A DNA stretch of 64,000 nucleotides from Channa striata (lineage: Eukaryota; Chordata; Actinopteri; Anabantiformes; Channidae). The notes beneath the pieces are model-generated. The model searched no databases and was not told the origin of the DNA. It saw only the letters and a list, made by a program, of their open reading frames with translations. How positions within the stretch are numbered: position 1 is the stretch's first letter; every line of letters starts with the position of its first letter. Positions 12,501-24,400 of the stretch are shown piece by piece. The stretch is taken from contig CM065186.1 of NCBI GenBank assembly GCA_033026295.1, positions 2,609,001 to 2,673,000 of the forward strand, given 5' to 3'. The position numbers and the translations under genes were made by a program.

Positions 12501-14405
12501 CTGCAGCTTTCCCATGACTTTCCAAAGCGTGGCATTGGCTGACCTTGAGGCAGATTACTACACACATGCTGTCTTTCCTCCATCTGATGAGAACTTGTAC
12601 ATATTTTGTCTTGGTTTTAGGAATGTGAAGCTGCTGTTAATGCACAGTGGTGATGTGGATAAAACCTTGTTGCCGAGCTTCAACTACTCTGATCCCACTT
12701 CTGTGGGTCTCGAGGATTACAGAGCTTGGTTCAAACTAAATGGAAGTGGCGTCCTGGCCAATTTAACAGACTGTGACATGGAAACAAATATGAATCAGGT
12801 AAAGACTTTCAGACCTAAGCTGTGCACATTTAGTATTTTGTGGGCTCTACGTCGGCTATGCTGACATTCTCGTTTGTGTTTAGGGTGTAGAGGGCACCGG
12901 CCTGGCTTTTATTGTCTTCACAGAGGCCATGACACTCCTGCCCGGCAGCCCTTTTTGGTCCGCGCTCTTCTTCCTCATGCTGCTCAACCTTGGACTTAGC
13001 ACCATGTTTGGTACAATGGAAGGCATCCTCTCTCCCCTCACCGATTGTTTCAAAACTCTGGCCAAGAACAAGACCAAAGTCACAAGTAAATACCTGATTT
13101 TACCTTTACTTTAGTTCTTTCTTAAGAGGTGTTCCCAAATCAAATCAAATCAAATCAAATCAAGCCTTAACATCCTGTTTCTGACATGGCACAACACTCA
13201 TTCAGATTGTTAGTTTTGTGTTTCCTATTGAGGCCTGTTGGACAGTTTAGTCTAACCTCAAGGCCTCGAAGAAAGTCAGTCAGTAGATCAGTGTCTTGTA
13301 CTGCGTCACTCTCCTGCCAGTCCCACAATCTGTCAGCTGATTTTAGTGACACCTGAAAGTGGAGCAGGAGCAAACATGGTGAATTATCTGTTCAGCTCCT
13401 TAAAAACAAATGATTTCACCTCGATGACTGCGTGTATTCCCTCTAACGTGTCTGTTCTGCTACAGTTTTCAGCTGCATCGTTAGCTTTCTGATTGGCCTG
13501 GTCTTCGCCCAGCGCTGTGGGAACTACTTTGTGACCATGTTTGATGATTACTCTGCCACTCTGCCCCTTATCATCGTCGTGGTTTTTCAGACTATTGGTG
13601 TGTCTTGGATATATGGAGCTGACAGGTGAGATCTATTAAGACAGTACCTGAATCTCGAAATTCTGAAATTTTGTGTTAATTTTAGCCAATGCTGAATTTG
13701 TTGTTAACTACTGTGTTTCTGAAGGTTCCTTGATGACATTGAAGCGATGCTGAGCTGGCGCCCCAGCGTCGTCTACAAGTACCTTTGGAAATACGTTTGC
13801 TTGCTTGCTATGCTGGGGCTGTTGGGAGCTTCCACCATTCACATGTTTATCTCACGCCCCACGTACAACGCGTGGAACCAAGACAAGGTAGGAGCATTAT
13901 GTTAAAGAGTAGAAATGAATTGGATGGGATGTTGCGGTGATACCCTGTGTTCAATGCAAACACTTTCCTCAGCTGCCTAACATGTGAGTGCAGCTCAGGA
14001 CAGGACCCGTGGCATCTCGCCCGAGGCAAAATGCTCAACCGTAGTAAATTTCAGCTATTTGGGGAGATCAGGTCACACTGATTCAAAGTAGCTTTGTAAA
14101 CTTCTAATGTGTAACTTCTCTAGGATTAAATTGATTTCTTTTTTCTTCTTTTTCAGGCCTCCGACGAGCACCTGCCCTACCCTGACTGGGCTCTTGCAGT
14201 TCTGTCTATGCTGATCATATTTGCCATTTTGCCTGTCCCACTCACCTGTTTCTACTCTGTTCTGAAGGACAGGATAAGGCAAACACCCATAGATCCAGAC
14301 AGCGGCGTGTACAGAGTGGTTAACACAGATGACAAGTTTGAAATCCCAATGACGGACCTGTTGGAACTGAACCAAAGGAATGGGACCTCGGCTTTAATTC
14401 CCTGA
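9543..14405 (+). CDS. slc6a16: SLC6-family transporter, SLC6A16 (NTT5) type
   Basis: Sodium-coupled SLC6 transporter of the SLC6A15/16/17 amino-acid branch; SLC6A16 itself is an orphan. Coding exons: 9543-9744, 9843-10000, 10518-10638, 10763-10938, 11801-11911, 12003-12244, 12621-12798, 12884-13085, 13466-13625, 13725-13887, 14157-14405. Phases join to 653 aa, normal for the family. TM1 has the sodium-site signature GLGNIWRFPYLCHQNGGG. TM6 reads FALGLGFGSIIAYSSYNP. The NYFVTMFDDYSATLPL region is family-typical. Glycosylation sequons (NVT, NIT, NET) fall in the large loop between TM3 and TM4, and more (NYS, NGS, NLT) in the later extracellular loop. Assignment to SLC6A16 rather than SLC6A17 rests on VCLGMFKGIKTSGK, YNAWN followed by YPDWAL, a short C-terminal tail, and the neighbouring slc17a7. 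The ATG opens the exon, directly after the AG. Intron 11 to 13 kb sequence is unremarkable apart from an AAATC pentamer repeat at 13136-13163. Confidence 0.9.
13136..13163. repeat. AAATC pentanucleotide repeat
   Basis: About five and a half copies of CAAAT/AAATC just after the 12884-13085 exon of slc6a16, within the intron. Confidence 0.85.
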
Positions 14406-14412
14406 ACGCTTG

Positions 14413-14418
14413 AATAAA
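14413..14418 (+). terminator. AATAAA poly(A) signal 7 bases after the slc6a16 stop
   Basis: A canonical hexamer starting only 8 bases after the TGA. If used, the 3' UTR would be about 25-40 bases. The next good hexamer on this strand is at 16284-16289, which would put the TG microsatellite and minisatellite inside the transcript. Confidence 0.5.
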
Positions 14419-15897
14419 ATGTTACATCTAGTCCCCAAAAAAATCTCTTGAGCCATTTAGAAGCATATTTTGTTTACAACTGTCACCTCGATGTGCCAAC
14501 ATAAGCTTCCGTATTTTCATGAAAGACGTTGATGTGAGTAACTTTTTAGCAGTGGGTCACATGGAATTGATTGAATTTAATGTGGTGTCACAAAAGTTAA
14601 GAGTTTTCAACTAGTGCCATTTTTAGAGTTGTCTAGACATAGAACATACTGCCGACAAATGGTGAATTTTATATTAAATTGCCTTTTTTTTTTTTTTTTT
14701 TTTTTTGCTTAACTTTGTAAAAGTAAAAAAACAAAAACTTGAGAAGCCATATGTGATACTCTGACAATGTCCTTCAATTGTCAGTTTCTTTTCTCAAACC
14801 AGAAACAAATTGACTTAAGATTGTTAGTCTTCTGCAGGGCAGGAGGACTTGCCTTAGCAACTGATTTTAAATTCATATTTGTATTTATTTTAATGTACAA
14901 TTTGAGACAAATGTGTTGATTTTGGTAGTTTGAATTCAAACGAGCTCAGTCTTCGTTAGGAGTGAAACTCCGTCTGTGTTAGTTCGCAGAGTTTTGCACT
15001 ATTCTGTCCGTACCTGCTACTGTCGAGTTTATGTATGTTAAGGAGAAGGAGGGCTACAGGGGAGGGATTGAATCTGCTAAAGAAAGTAAATCGTTCTACT
15101 TTGCCACGTTTTCCCCAGAGCTAAGAAACTGTGTAAGACTGTTACACAAGGGCAGATTTACTTTATGTTGAAATCGTGGGTTCCTGCTGTTCACTGCACG
15201 ACAGTTACGTTTACAGAGTCACACTGTTTGTGTAGTTTCATACTTCACGTGTGTCTGCGTACGCATCTGTCTGTTCAGAGCGTCTCAGGGCTTTTGGGCT
15301 TCTTTTTTTTTTTTTTTTTTTTTTTACGTTGACCATCATTTTTGGCATAATTTATTTTAAGTAAATTACATAAAGTTAAAACTTCAAGTCCATGGCATAT
15401 CAACGTGTATTTTTATTTTTTCAGCTGAACTGGTTGGTCATGGTTGCGCGGTACAAACAATGAGGGGAAATTTGTAATATAAATGTATGTAATGCAAAAC
15501 ACTGAAACAAGAAATACAAGTGAAAATTTGTGGGATTTTTGTCAGTGTTTGCAAATCAGTTTTTCATTGTCAAGGTTTTTATAAGCTTAGGTTTTGAAAG
15601 AAACCAGGTGCATCTTGATTTCAGAAGGCTAGATGAAAACATTAGTGCTTTTTGTTTTTGCTGAAATACTTCATCTGCATATGTAATGTAGGTGTTGATC
15701 ACACACACACACACACATATATAGTCTTGTTTTAATTTTTCTGAAATTACATTTTTAACATGTTCCTATCATAATTAAATTGGCCTTTGAAATTGAATGC
15801 TTTGTAGTTGGTTTTAGGTGCCTTCATTTTAATGGGTTGATTGAACAAAATGTTAAAAACCTTCCTGCATATTTGTTGAAACTTCCTAGATTCACTT

Positions 15898-16239
<342 letters not shown>

Positions 16240-17157
16240 AAACTTTGCTCAAACCTATTTCTGGCCCAAGTCTTGACTACCTAAATAAAGATTTATTTTA
16301 TTTTCTGCTATGCTAATATTATATATATGTTAATATTTTATTTATATTTTATATATATATATGCTATTTTCATTGCAAAGTTGCAGTACAAACATCAGCC
16401 GATATATTTAGTTAATAAATTCACTCGTACAGTTACTCTCACCCAGTGTTGTTCTAATCTCGGGATTTTCTCGTGACCTTCTGACCTGTGATTGCACAGT
16501 GTGTCGCTAAATCTGCTGCCGTTCCATCTTTGATGTTTAGTGCCTCGTTGTGTTGTGTGTGTATGGCCCTAAGAAGCCAGAATCTTCACATTCAAGTCTA
16601 ATAAGACCCCTGCTGAGGCAGGTCATATGTTGAAGCTTGAGCTTTCAGAACGCCGGCCTAATTGTCGGAGGGAATATTATATTTCACGTCCTTGGAAAAT
16701 GGGAGAGTCCTTGAGAGGCTGTGCACACTAATTCACACTGCCCGCACACATAAGTGGCCCAGGCTGGTAGATCAAATGTCAAACCTGCTTCTTTCTGTCT
16801 GCACATTTTCTTTAAATCATTTATTCCAATTATACATAAATTGGAAGGATGAACTGACCTGCTTGTTTTCTTCTATGTGGTTCTAGATTTGACCCTGGAG
16901 GTGTTTTTCGGTAAAGCCCGTTTGATTCAAGCACTACCTTTGTGTGTCAGCAGGGAGCTCTGTTGCACTTGTGTTTGGGCGTGTCTCTGTTACAGTTTTT
17001 AGGTCAAACACAATCAAGTAGTTGGATTTAATTTCTAAACACTTGTTTTTATTGAAATTTTTTGTTAGATTACAACTTTTGCCTTTCTTAAAACCCCTTT
17101 AAACACAGATTTCAAAGACTGCGCAAAATATCCAAACTACAAATTCATTTTAAAGCT

Positions 17158-17166
17158 TATAAAAAG
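17158..17166 (+). promoter_or_regulatory. Possible TATA box of the small membrane-protein gene
   Basis: TATAAAAAG, about 30 bases upstream of a possible start near 17190. The presumed noncoding first exon would end at 17391, where CAG is followed by the donor GTAAAC. The next exon opens after the acceptor at 17678-17679. Confidence 0.4.
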
Positions 17167-17694
17167 ACTCTAGCACAAGCTCAAGTTTTTGTTATTTTGT
17201 GTGTGTGAACCCTTTTCTACATGTGCGAGCTTGTGTGGAAGCGTAATCGCACGAGTCCCCTTGGAAATATTAGTTGTTTGGGGAGTTGAGTTGTCTTGGA
17301 TGCAGTCTCACTTCAGTCACCCAGAGAGGCAGAGAGGACAGCACCAACACCCGGCATACGGAGAAACAAGACCTCGTCGCTCCGTCCTCAGGTAAACGCA
17401 ACTGATTAAATATTAGATTTCTAATTTGACATGTTTGCTTTGCTTGATGTGAATGGGATAGTTAAATGGTTTAAGGTTCTTAGTGGGTTTTTTTCTATAA
17501 GACGCTGGGAAACCATCCAGCACGATAAACAATATTGTTATGGGACTTGTCAGGTGACGCACTGTTGCTGCTCTGTTCCTAACCAGCCCTGGTGTCAAAC
17601 TCGCAGAAAGCGGGCACGTACTTCCTCTGAAAATGTAACTTAATAATAATATATAATAATAATAGTTGCTCCTCTCCAGTAGGTGTAGCAGCCG

Positions 17695-18940
17695 ATGACC
17701 TCTATGGCGGCCCTGGCAGCTCTGTGCCTGCTGTTGTTGGCGTTTCCACTGAGCAGCTCCCAGAGCACCCTGCGTTCTGAGCAGGAGGACAGTGCCCATC
17801 AGGGCCCGGTGGCACCTCCTCCCCCTCCACCACAGATACGGGACCTTCTCAGAAAAGAGGAAACCACTCATTTAAATGCACAGCGGACATGTGAGGCTTT
17901 TTATTTATATTCACCGTGCAATGTGTTGATTTCAAATATGATTTGTGTCTGCTAATCTGCTAACTCCTATTCGGCTGTTCTTTGTCATGTGTTCTGCCTG
18001 CGCAGACGCCTACGTAGGTAAAGATAATGCCAAAGTGGGTCTGTTCATTGCTGCAGCCATGGGCACCTTTGCCCTGATGGCTGCCGTCTACTGCATCTAC
18101 AACAAGTTCTACACCAAACACCAGTACCTGCACACCCAGCTAAACGATGACTCAGGTAGAGGAGGTTTTGACTGTGGTGTTTTACATTTTGCCAACCTGC
18201 AGCTTTGCGGCATTCGATTGCACACTCCTCTACATGCGTGCATGTAAAAAAACATTTAATTTAGCTTCCTGCACTACAAGGTATAACTGAAGTAAGGCCA
18301 AAATATGACAACTGTAAGAAGAGAAACAAAAAGAACTGCAAAATCAAACTAAAATGTAAAAAGAAACCTGTAAATCAAAATTGTTAAATGCAAAATGACT
18401 GATCATTTTCCTTGAGCCTAGTTTGTTGTAAACTATTTGTTGTAACTATGATCGCGCTTTGTCGTGTTTATTGATGTTGTGCAACTTTACTTCCTGCTTC
18501 GTGCCGTTTGGTGACACTACTAAATCATAGTGTGGTGTTGCCTAAATAGGAGAAATTGCAGATGTGCATGTGTGTAGCGTGTGACATATAGGTTGAAAAA
18601 CCATGACTGATCATGTATGCAACTAACTTAGTTGTATCTTGTGAAATCCTGTAACCATGAAAAAAACCAACACATCTTTCATTTTCTTATATCTTTGCCT
18701 GCAGATTTAACCACAGGCCCCATGGACCCTCCCCCGGTGTTTTTTCATGCCTCAATTGCCTCCAGTGCAGTAGATGTGCGGAAAGCTGGTTACGGCTCTC
18801 TCTCGGACACTCCATCCATCATCTCTGTGCCCCCCAGTCTGTCCCCGCCACCCTCTGCCATGCCCTTCCCTCCCCGCTTCCTCTCCTCTCAATCTCTGAG
18901 AACCATTTCAGCTAAAGACCTGGAGAAGAGCTGCATCTGA
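17695..18940 (+). CDS. Small type I membrane protein, possible GFY (Goofy) orthologue
   Basis: Three coding exons, 17695-17890, 18006-18155 and 18705-18940, join in phase to 193 aa. Residues 1-24 look like a signal peptide (MAALAALCLLLLAFPLSSSQ). A short luminal or extracellular part contains PPPPPPQIRDLL. One membrane span follows (VGLFIAAAMGTFALMAAVY, residues about 76-98), then a cytoplasmic tail starting CIYNKFYTKHQYLHTQL and ending in a serine/proline-rich stretch. I do not recognise the sequence itself. From memory, human GFY, a Golgi membrane protein of olfactory neurons, lies beside SLC17A7, so GFY is the best positional candidate. The ATG at 17695 is the first in the exon; a second in-frame ATG is three codons on. 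The gene is on the same strand as slc6a16 and slc17a7 and has its own TATA-like site and poly(A) signal. Confidence 0.75.
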
Positions 18941-19473
18941 TATTCGATGTGTAGTTAGCAGTTTGAGACTTTTGTAAAGTTCACAATAGAAAAAGTAGTT
19001 ATCTGAGCGTGCACATTTTTTCCTGTCCTGCCGCACATGTCAGAGTTTAAAATTTTGGCAAGCAGATTGAGCTTACAACGTTTCCTAATAATACAAAGCG
19101 TCACTTTGAAACCTGAAGGGTTTTTTTTTTTTTTTTCGCATCCAACCCAGCTGAGGTTTTGTTGATGACAAAGAAGCAACAGTGGCTAGAATTCACAGGA
19201 GAGTCATTTGACTAAAGTGCTGCCCTGGGCTTGCAAAAATGATCTCATCTGCCAAATCCATCTCTTACTGTTGTGTATGAGGAGCTCATGAGCAACAAGC
19301 CTCCGCTCAGAACCACCGGTTTGCCACAGATCTGCACCACATTGGTTTGAGCTTTGCAACAACTCTGTGCACGGAGCGCACTCACTTCTGCTGTATGGTC
19401 GTTACACCTGCAACACACTAGATTCTTTCTGCACCCATGTCTTAATCTGTAGCCCGTAAATATCTTACCAGAA

Positions 19474-19479
19474 AATAAA
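19474..19479 (+). terminator. AATAAA poly(A) signal of the small membrane-protein gene
   Basis: The hexamer lies about 535 bases after the TGA at 18940 and is followed by a TGT-rich stretch. This gives a plausible 3' UTR of about 0.55 kb ending before the slc17a7 promoter. The 3' UTR contains a T-run at 19121-19136 and nothing else of note. Confidence 0.6.
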
Positions 19480-19779
19480 GTGTCCAGTGATGAAAGATGC
19501 ACTGCTTTGCTTATTTCTCATAATTAAGGTCAAAAATGTCACTCAGGCAGTTGTTCACTGTTGTACACATGTTGTGTTCATACTGCCACTGCTGGGGTTG
19601 GGGCCCAGGGTGGATGAAACCCCAAATCTTGTCTCCCCTTCTTCTTCCTGTTTGTCTTTCAAACCTGCACAGCCTTCAAGTCTGAAGCCTAAGTCCTTTT
19701 TAAAAGAATCAGCAGTCCACCCCCACCTGCCCCTCCCTTCTCACCAATACTCGGGACTTCTGTGAATTTGCTTCCCCGG

Positions 19780-21400
19780 GACCGTGTCTGCTCCTGCTCT
19801 CTCCATTCAAGGCTCCTGCGCTCCCAGAATAGCCTCTGCTGGGAGAGTCGGGGCTTAACGCACCGCGCTGCGGAGCAGGACGCAGCATGCTCCCTTCCAC
19901 TCACTACACACGGAGAGATTAGCGCGCAGGCGGCGGTAATCTGGTTTCAGGACCACGGCCAGAGACACCGTTTGCCCATGAATCCTGCCGAAACTTGCGT
20001 CCAGGTCTCCGGGAACCTTCACGGAAACCAGAGAGTGTAGAGAAGTTCCTCCGGCCATTGAGGACTTTGGCAAAGTGGGACTGAAATGCCTGTCGGTTTC
20101 AATCGGAAGAAAGGAAGTTGAGGTGAGTTAAATCTCGGGACAATCAGTGCCGCCCGGTGCACAGGAAACGGGGGGTTGAGGAGTCCGATGACCGGGTGAG
20201 ACCACGTCCTTTATGTGTGACTGCCCACCGCGGACAAGCTGAGGAGAAGCTGAGGAGAAGACTGGGCGCGCAAACTCTGCACGTTGGTCGGACCGTGGAG
20301 TCGTGAGGATGGAGATCCGGCCGGACAGGTTTAAGGCCGTGGCAGCCAAGACTCTCGGGAAGATATACGGGTATGTAAAGCAAGTTAGGGACGAGCTGAA
20401 ACCACGACATGTCCGTGTGGTGAAGAAGGTCCAGCTGACAAACTGCTTTGTGGGACGGGTGTTCAAACTAGATTTGATGAGTCCTAAAGGTGAAGCGAGC
20501 TGCTCCCATGAAGGTCAAGGGGATCCGCGTCAGTGGGAGGTTGTGGCCCGGCGCAACATCTGTCCGTCTGAGGCCTGTGTCGTGTCACAGTTATTACACA
20601 GACAGACGGAGGTTTATAAAGGAGGTTTGTTTCGAAACGTGCCGTGATCAGTGAGTCAGTGAAAAGGCAGAATCGTCCTTCATTTCCAGCCTCGGCTGTT
20701 CCCTCAGTGTAAGACGAGGCCGCGGATCGATGGCGGGATTCATTTCATCCGCAGCGCTGTGGGCGGACACACGGCCTCAGGTGGAGCTGTGTGAAGGAGT
20801 GTGTGTGTCACTGTCACACTCCCAGTGCGCGTGAGTGTTCAGGGGGAACGGGCCACTCCACAGTCCTGACGGACTCAGACTGGGACACAGCTGGGAACCA
20901 GAACCTGAAGCAACACGCCATCGACGGGCTCCTGTGTCTTCCCCTCGGGATTGGATGTAGCGTCTAAACACTTAAATCCTCTCCAGAAATAGCCTCCCCA
21001 CGTCCAAGCTGTCGGCCCACGTAAATCCCTGCAGCCCGTACACCTTGCCCCCCACTCCCTGCCTAAGTAGCCCGGCAGCTCGTCATCGAACCCCCGCCCC
21101 ACCCCGGATTAGGCCACATCAGCCCATAAGCTTTCGTTTCCGTTGCGCGCACGTGCTCCCTCGGCGTCCTGCTGCCGTGCGTAACGCGCACCGGCTCCTT
21201 CCGGTCTGCGGCCCAGGTCTCCGCACGCAACGGGCCCCGACGGAGGGGGGACACGCACAGACCAGAGCTGCGGGGGGGACACGCTGGTTCCGTTCCACGA
21301 GCTCGGCACATTCCCCACTGCTTGTTCTGTCCGCTGCGCTTTTTCTGGCCGCGCGTCTTTGCGCGTCTTTTATTCCGTTTTCCGTGTGAGATTATAAATT
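19780..21400 (+). promoter_or_regulatory. CpG-rich promoter region and first exon of slc17a7
   Basis: GC- and CpG-rich sequence covering the 5' UTR, the first coding exon (20309-20370) and about 1 kb of intron 1. A GTGAGT donor at 20122 after AAGTTGAG could end an alternative noncoding exon. No TATA box was seen, as usual for CpG-type promoters. Confidence 0.55.
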
Positions 21401-24400
21401 GTGGCCAATTGATTCTGCAACGACAAACACTGATTTAAGCTGCGCGTCCATTTGCTTTAAATAAAATCCGAAGACTAGACCCCGTAGATACTGTTTTTAA
21501 TGCAAAGTTTTATGTTTAATGTGAAGAAAAACGAGCATTCTACTTTTTAAAAAAATACTTTCATAAATCGGCACCTATTTTTTTAATCACACAGTATTAA
21601 TCCACAACATTCCATGTTAAGTTGTGTGATTTTTCTGTGATTCTACAATTTTCTTACAATTCTACATATATAATAATAATCTAAAGGTTGTTTGTGTGAG
21701 AAAAAGTAAGCACATTCTCTCCAACTTTCCAGGTGACCTGCACAGATAATTGAGCCTTTTGTATCCAACCAATGAAGATGTTGAACTCTGAACCAATCGG
21801 CTGAAGTGGCCTGACATTTGTCCTTGACGTATGAATTAAGAGATTATCCTGGAGAGAAATCGGTGGATGCCCACTGATTACAACAGGCTTTCTTACAGCA
21901 CAGCCATGCGAATGCTCAACCGCACATTTCACTTGTTGAGTGAAATTGCTGCACACACACAAATTCCAACGGTTTGATGAGAGAAAGAGAGCGAAGGTCC
22001 AGCACAGCTTGTAAGGATTAAGGCACATTTGTCTAACTGTGGATCAGCTGTGAAACGTCAGCAGTTCGATTCCAGCGTCAGAGGACTCCACATGCTGGAG
22101 CAAATAAAGGAGTGTTGAAGAAGGAGAAGTCGTGAATTGTGTGTGGGAGTCGACAATGAAAGGCAGGGTTAAAGACAGCGAGAACGAAGAAGCCTGCTTA
22201 GACAAAAATAGTTCAAGAGAGCCAGAGTTATAAATAATTCACGACAGAGCATCATTAATACTTGATCAGTGTCGAGGCATCTTGGAGCCCTGCTCACAGT
22301 GACTAATAGAGCAGGTATGTTTTATCGTTATCTGCTCATGCGGAACATTTTATCTGAATGCTCTGAACAAATTTGCTGGCAGGAAGACAAAGTCGATCTC
22401 TAGGGTCTTTTTGTGACTTGATACATTAGCATCGTGTCATTTTATGCCCTCACAGGATGCAAGATGCATCTTCACGAACGGGAGAGCCGCTGCGAAGGTT
22501 GTTTAAAGCTTCCCTCTGCAAGCTTGGAGATGAGCTGCAGCACTTTCCTGGCTGAGAAGCCTCCATTTCTGAACTGGTGCTCTACAGTTTACATAATAAA
22601 CAACGTTTCAACACACAAAATACTTCTATAATCAGTTTAATTATGATATTTTCTAACAAAGTTTTTATTTATTTGAAATATTTATCCCAACTCAAAAGCA
22701 AAGCCAAGAACCAAATCTCTTGTTCTCCTAATTTTTTTATTACTTTTGTCAGGTCCAAGTTATGTAGGAGCAAAATGCGGGTTTCTTCTTTCATTGCACA
22801 AAGTTACCAACAATTTCACTCATGTCTGCGTGTAAAAATGATAAAGGTTTTCATTATAAGTTAAACACTCTCATCAGACAGTCAAAACAAGAAACTCTGC
22901 AGTGTGGTTTGCGCTGACCCAGTGGTTGAGGCGTCACACATCCTATTTCCTTGTGTCTCTTACTGTTCTACGCAGGTTTGACGGGTTACGTGACTTTGTA
23001 AAACGAAGCATGAGGCATTTGAATCTGGTGGCTCCATGTATCGGCCTGAACACGACAGCATGTGCCCGAACATGATTAGGTTCATCTTTGTCTGGCTCTG
23101 ATGGTTTGCTGCTCGTATATTGACAGGAATGTTGAAGTGATCTCTGCAAACGTCCCTTGGCCAATGCATTGCTCCTAGTTTTATAAATAAAACTGAACAA
23201 TTTCCTTAGTCATAGTCACAGTATAGTTAAATATGTATTTCCGTTGCATCAGGTGACCTGCAGTTTCGTTTCTGGCCACTACCTTACCAGTAATTCATCA
23301 TAAAACACTCGCCTTGTCATGATTCATGTCCTGTGGATTTCTACTTTTGTCAGTTTGCCTGTGAGCTCTTGTGTTCAGTGAGCGTCATCTACCACATGTG
23401 ACAAAGCTTCTAAGTACGTGTGGTTTAATGTCATTGTTTTCCCACAGAGGAATCGTGAAATGTGTGTCGGCGTCACCGTGTAATAATTTCAAACAGCTGT
23501 GTGCTGTAACCAGGTAGAGATGATCACGCTGCTGATATTTATCAGTGCTCAGCATCGACGGGGGCTGTAATTTAGATAACCACTGGAAGACTGACTTGAC
23601 ACTGTGTTTTGCTTAAGCATAACCAATTCTGTATTTATTTCTCAAAAATGGCTATATGGTTATATTTGTCAGACATATGAAAACCTCTGCACAGTACAGG
23701 AAGCCTGTGCCATCATCTGGCTACAGAACTCTGCATTGCACATGTCATATTTAATAGATGATCCACGGCTTTTAGATACATATTTGATGACTGTTAGACT
23801 GCAGGAAGGCAGAGGTCATGGTTTGTGAATGTAGGTTAGAGAAAGGAGCGAGGAAATGAGCGAGGAAAGGAGCGAGGAAAGGAGCGCGGCTGCACCTGGA
23901 TGAAATGCTTCACTCTGACTGTCTGTGTTCCCTGTCGACTGCAAACATTTGGATCAATTTTCAAATTGGCTATCACACTCTGGAAAAACTTGGAGCAGAT
24001 CCTTCAAGGCTTAATAATTGTTATATTTTTCATGCTTTGTTGTTATTTAATCATTTATGAGTTATTGTTATTTCGTGCTGTGAATTGTATAAGCCTCTCA
24101 ATAGGTAAGGGTTATAACACAAGCAGGGTTTCGGTCATTAGTACCGAAACATGTCACATTGTCACAAGCTGAAAGAAAAGCACTGCAAAGACTACTAAAA
24201 AATGTAACACCCGCTTCTTGAAAACAGTACTGCACCTTTTATGATTAGTATTTATAGCGTATCTAGTGACAGACTACAGTCTAAATAACATGCTTACATT
24301 TTTGCACCTCTGGGTTTTTAATTTCTTCCTTGCAGAGCTCTTGAGAAGAAGCAGGAAAATGGCGAGACCATCGAGCTGTCGGCAGAGGGCCGACCGGAGT

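Noticed and set aside
22040..22110. tRNA-like B-box AGTTCGATTCC
   Set aside because: No matching A-box or cloverleaf could be drawn; at most an old SINE fragment.
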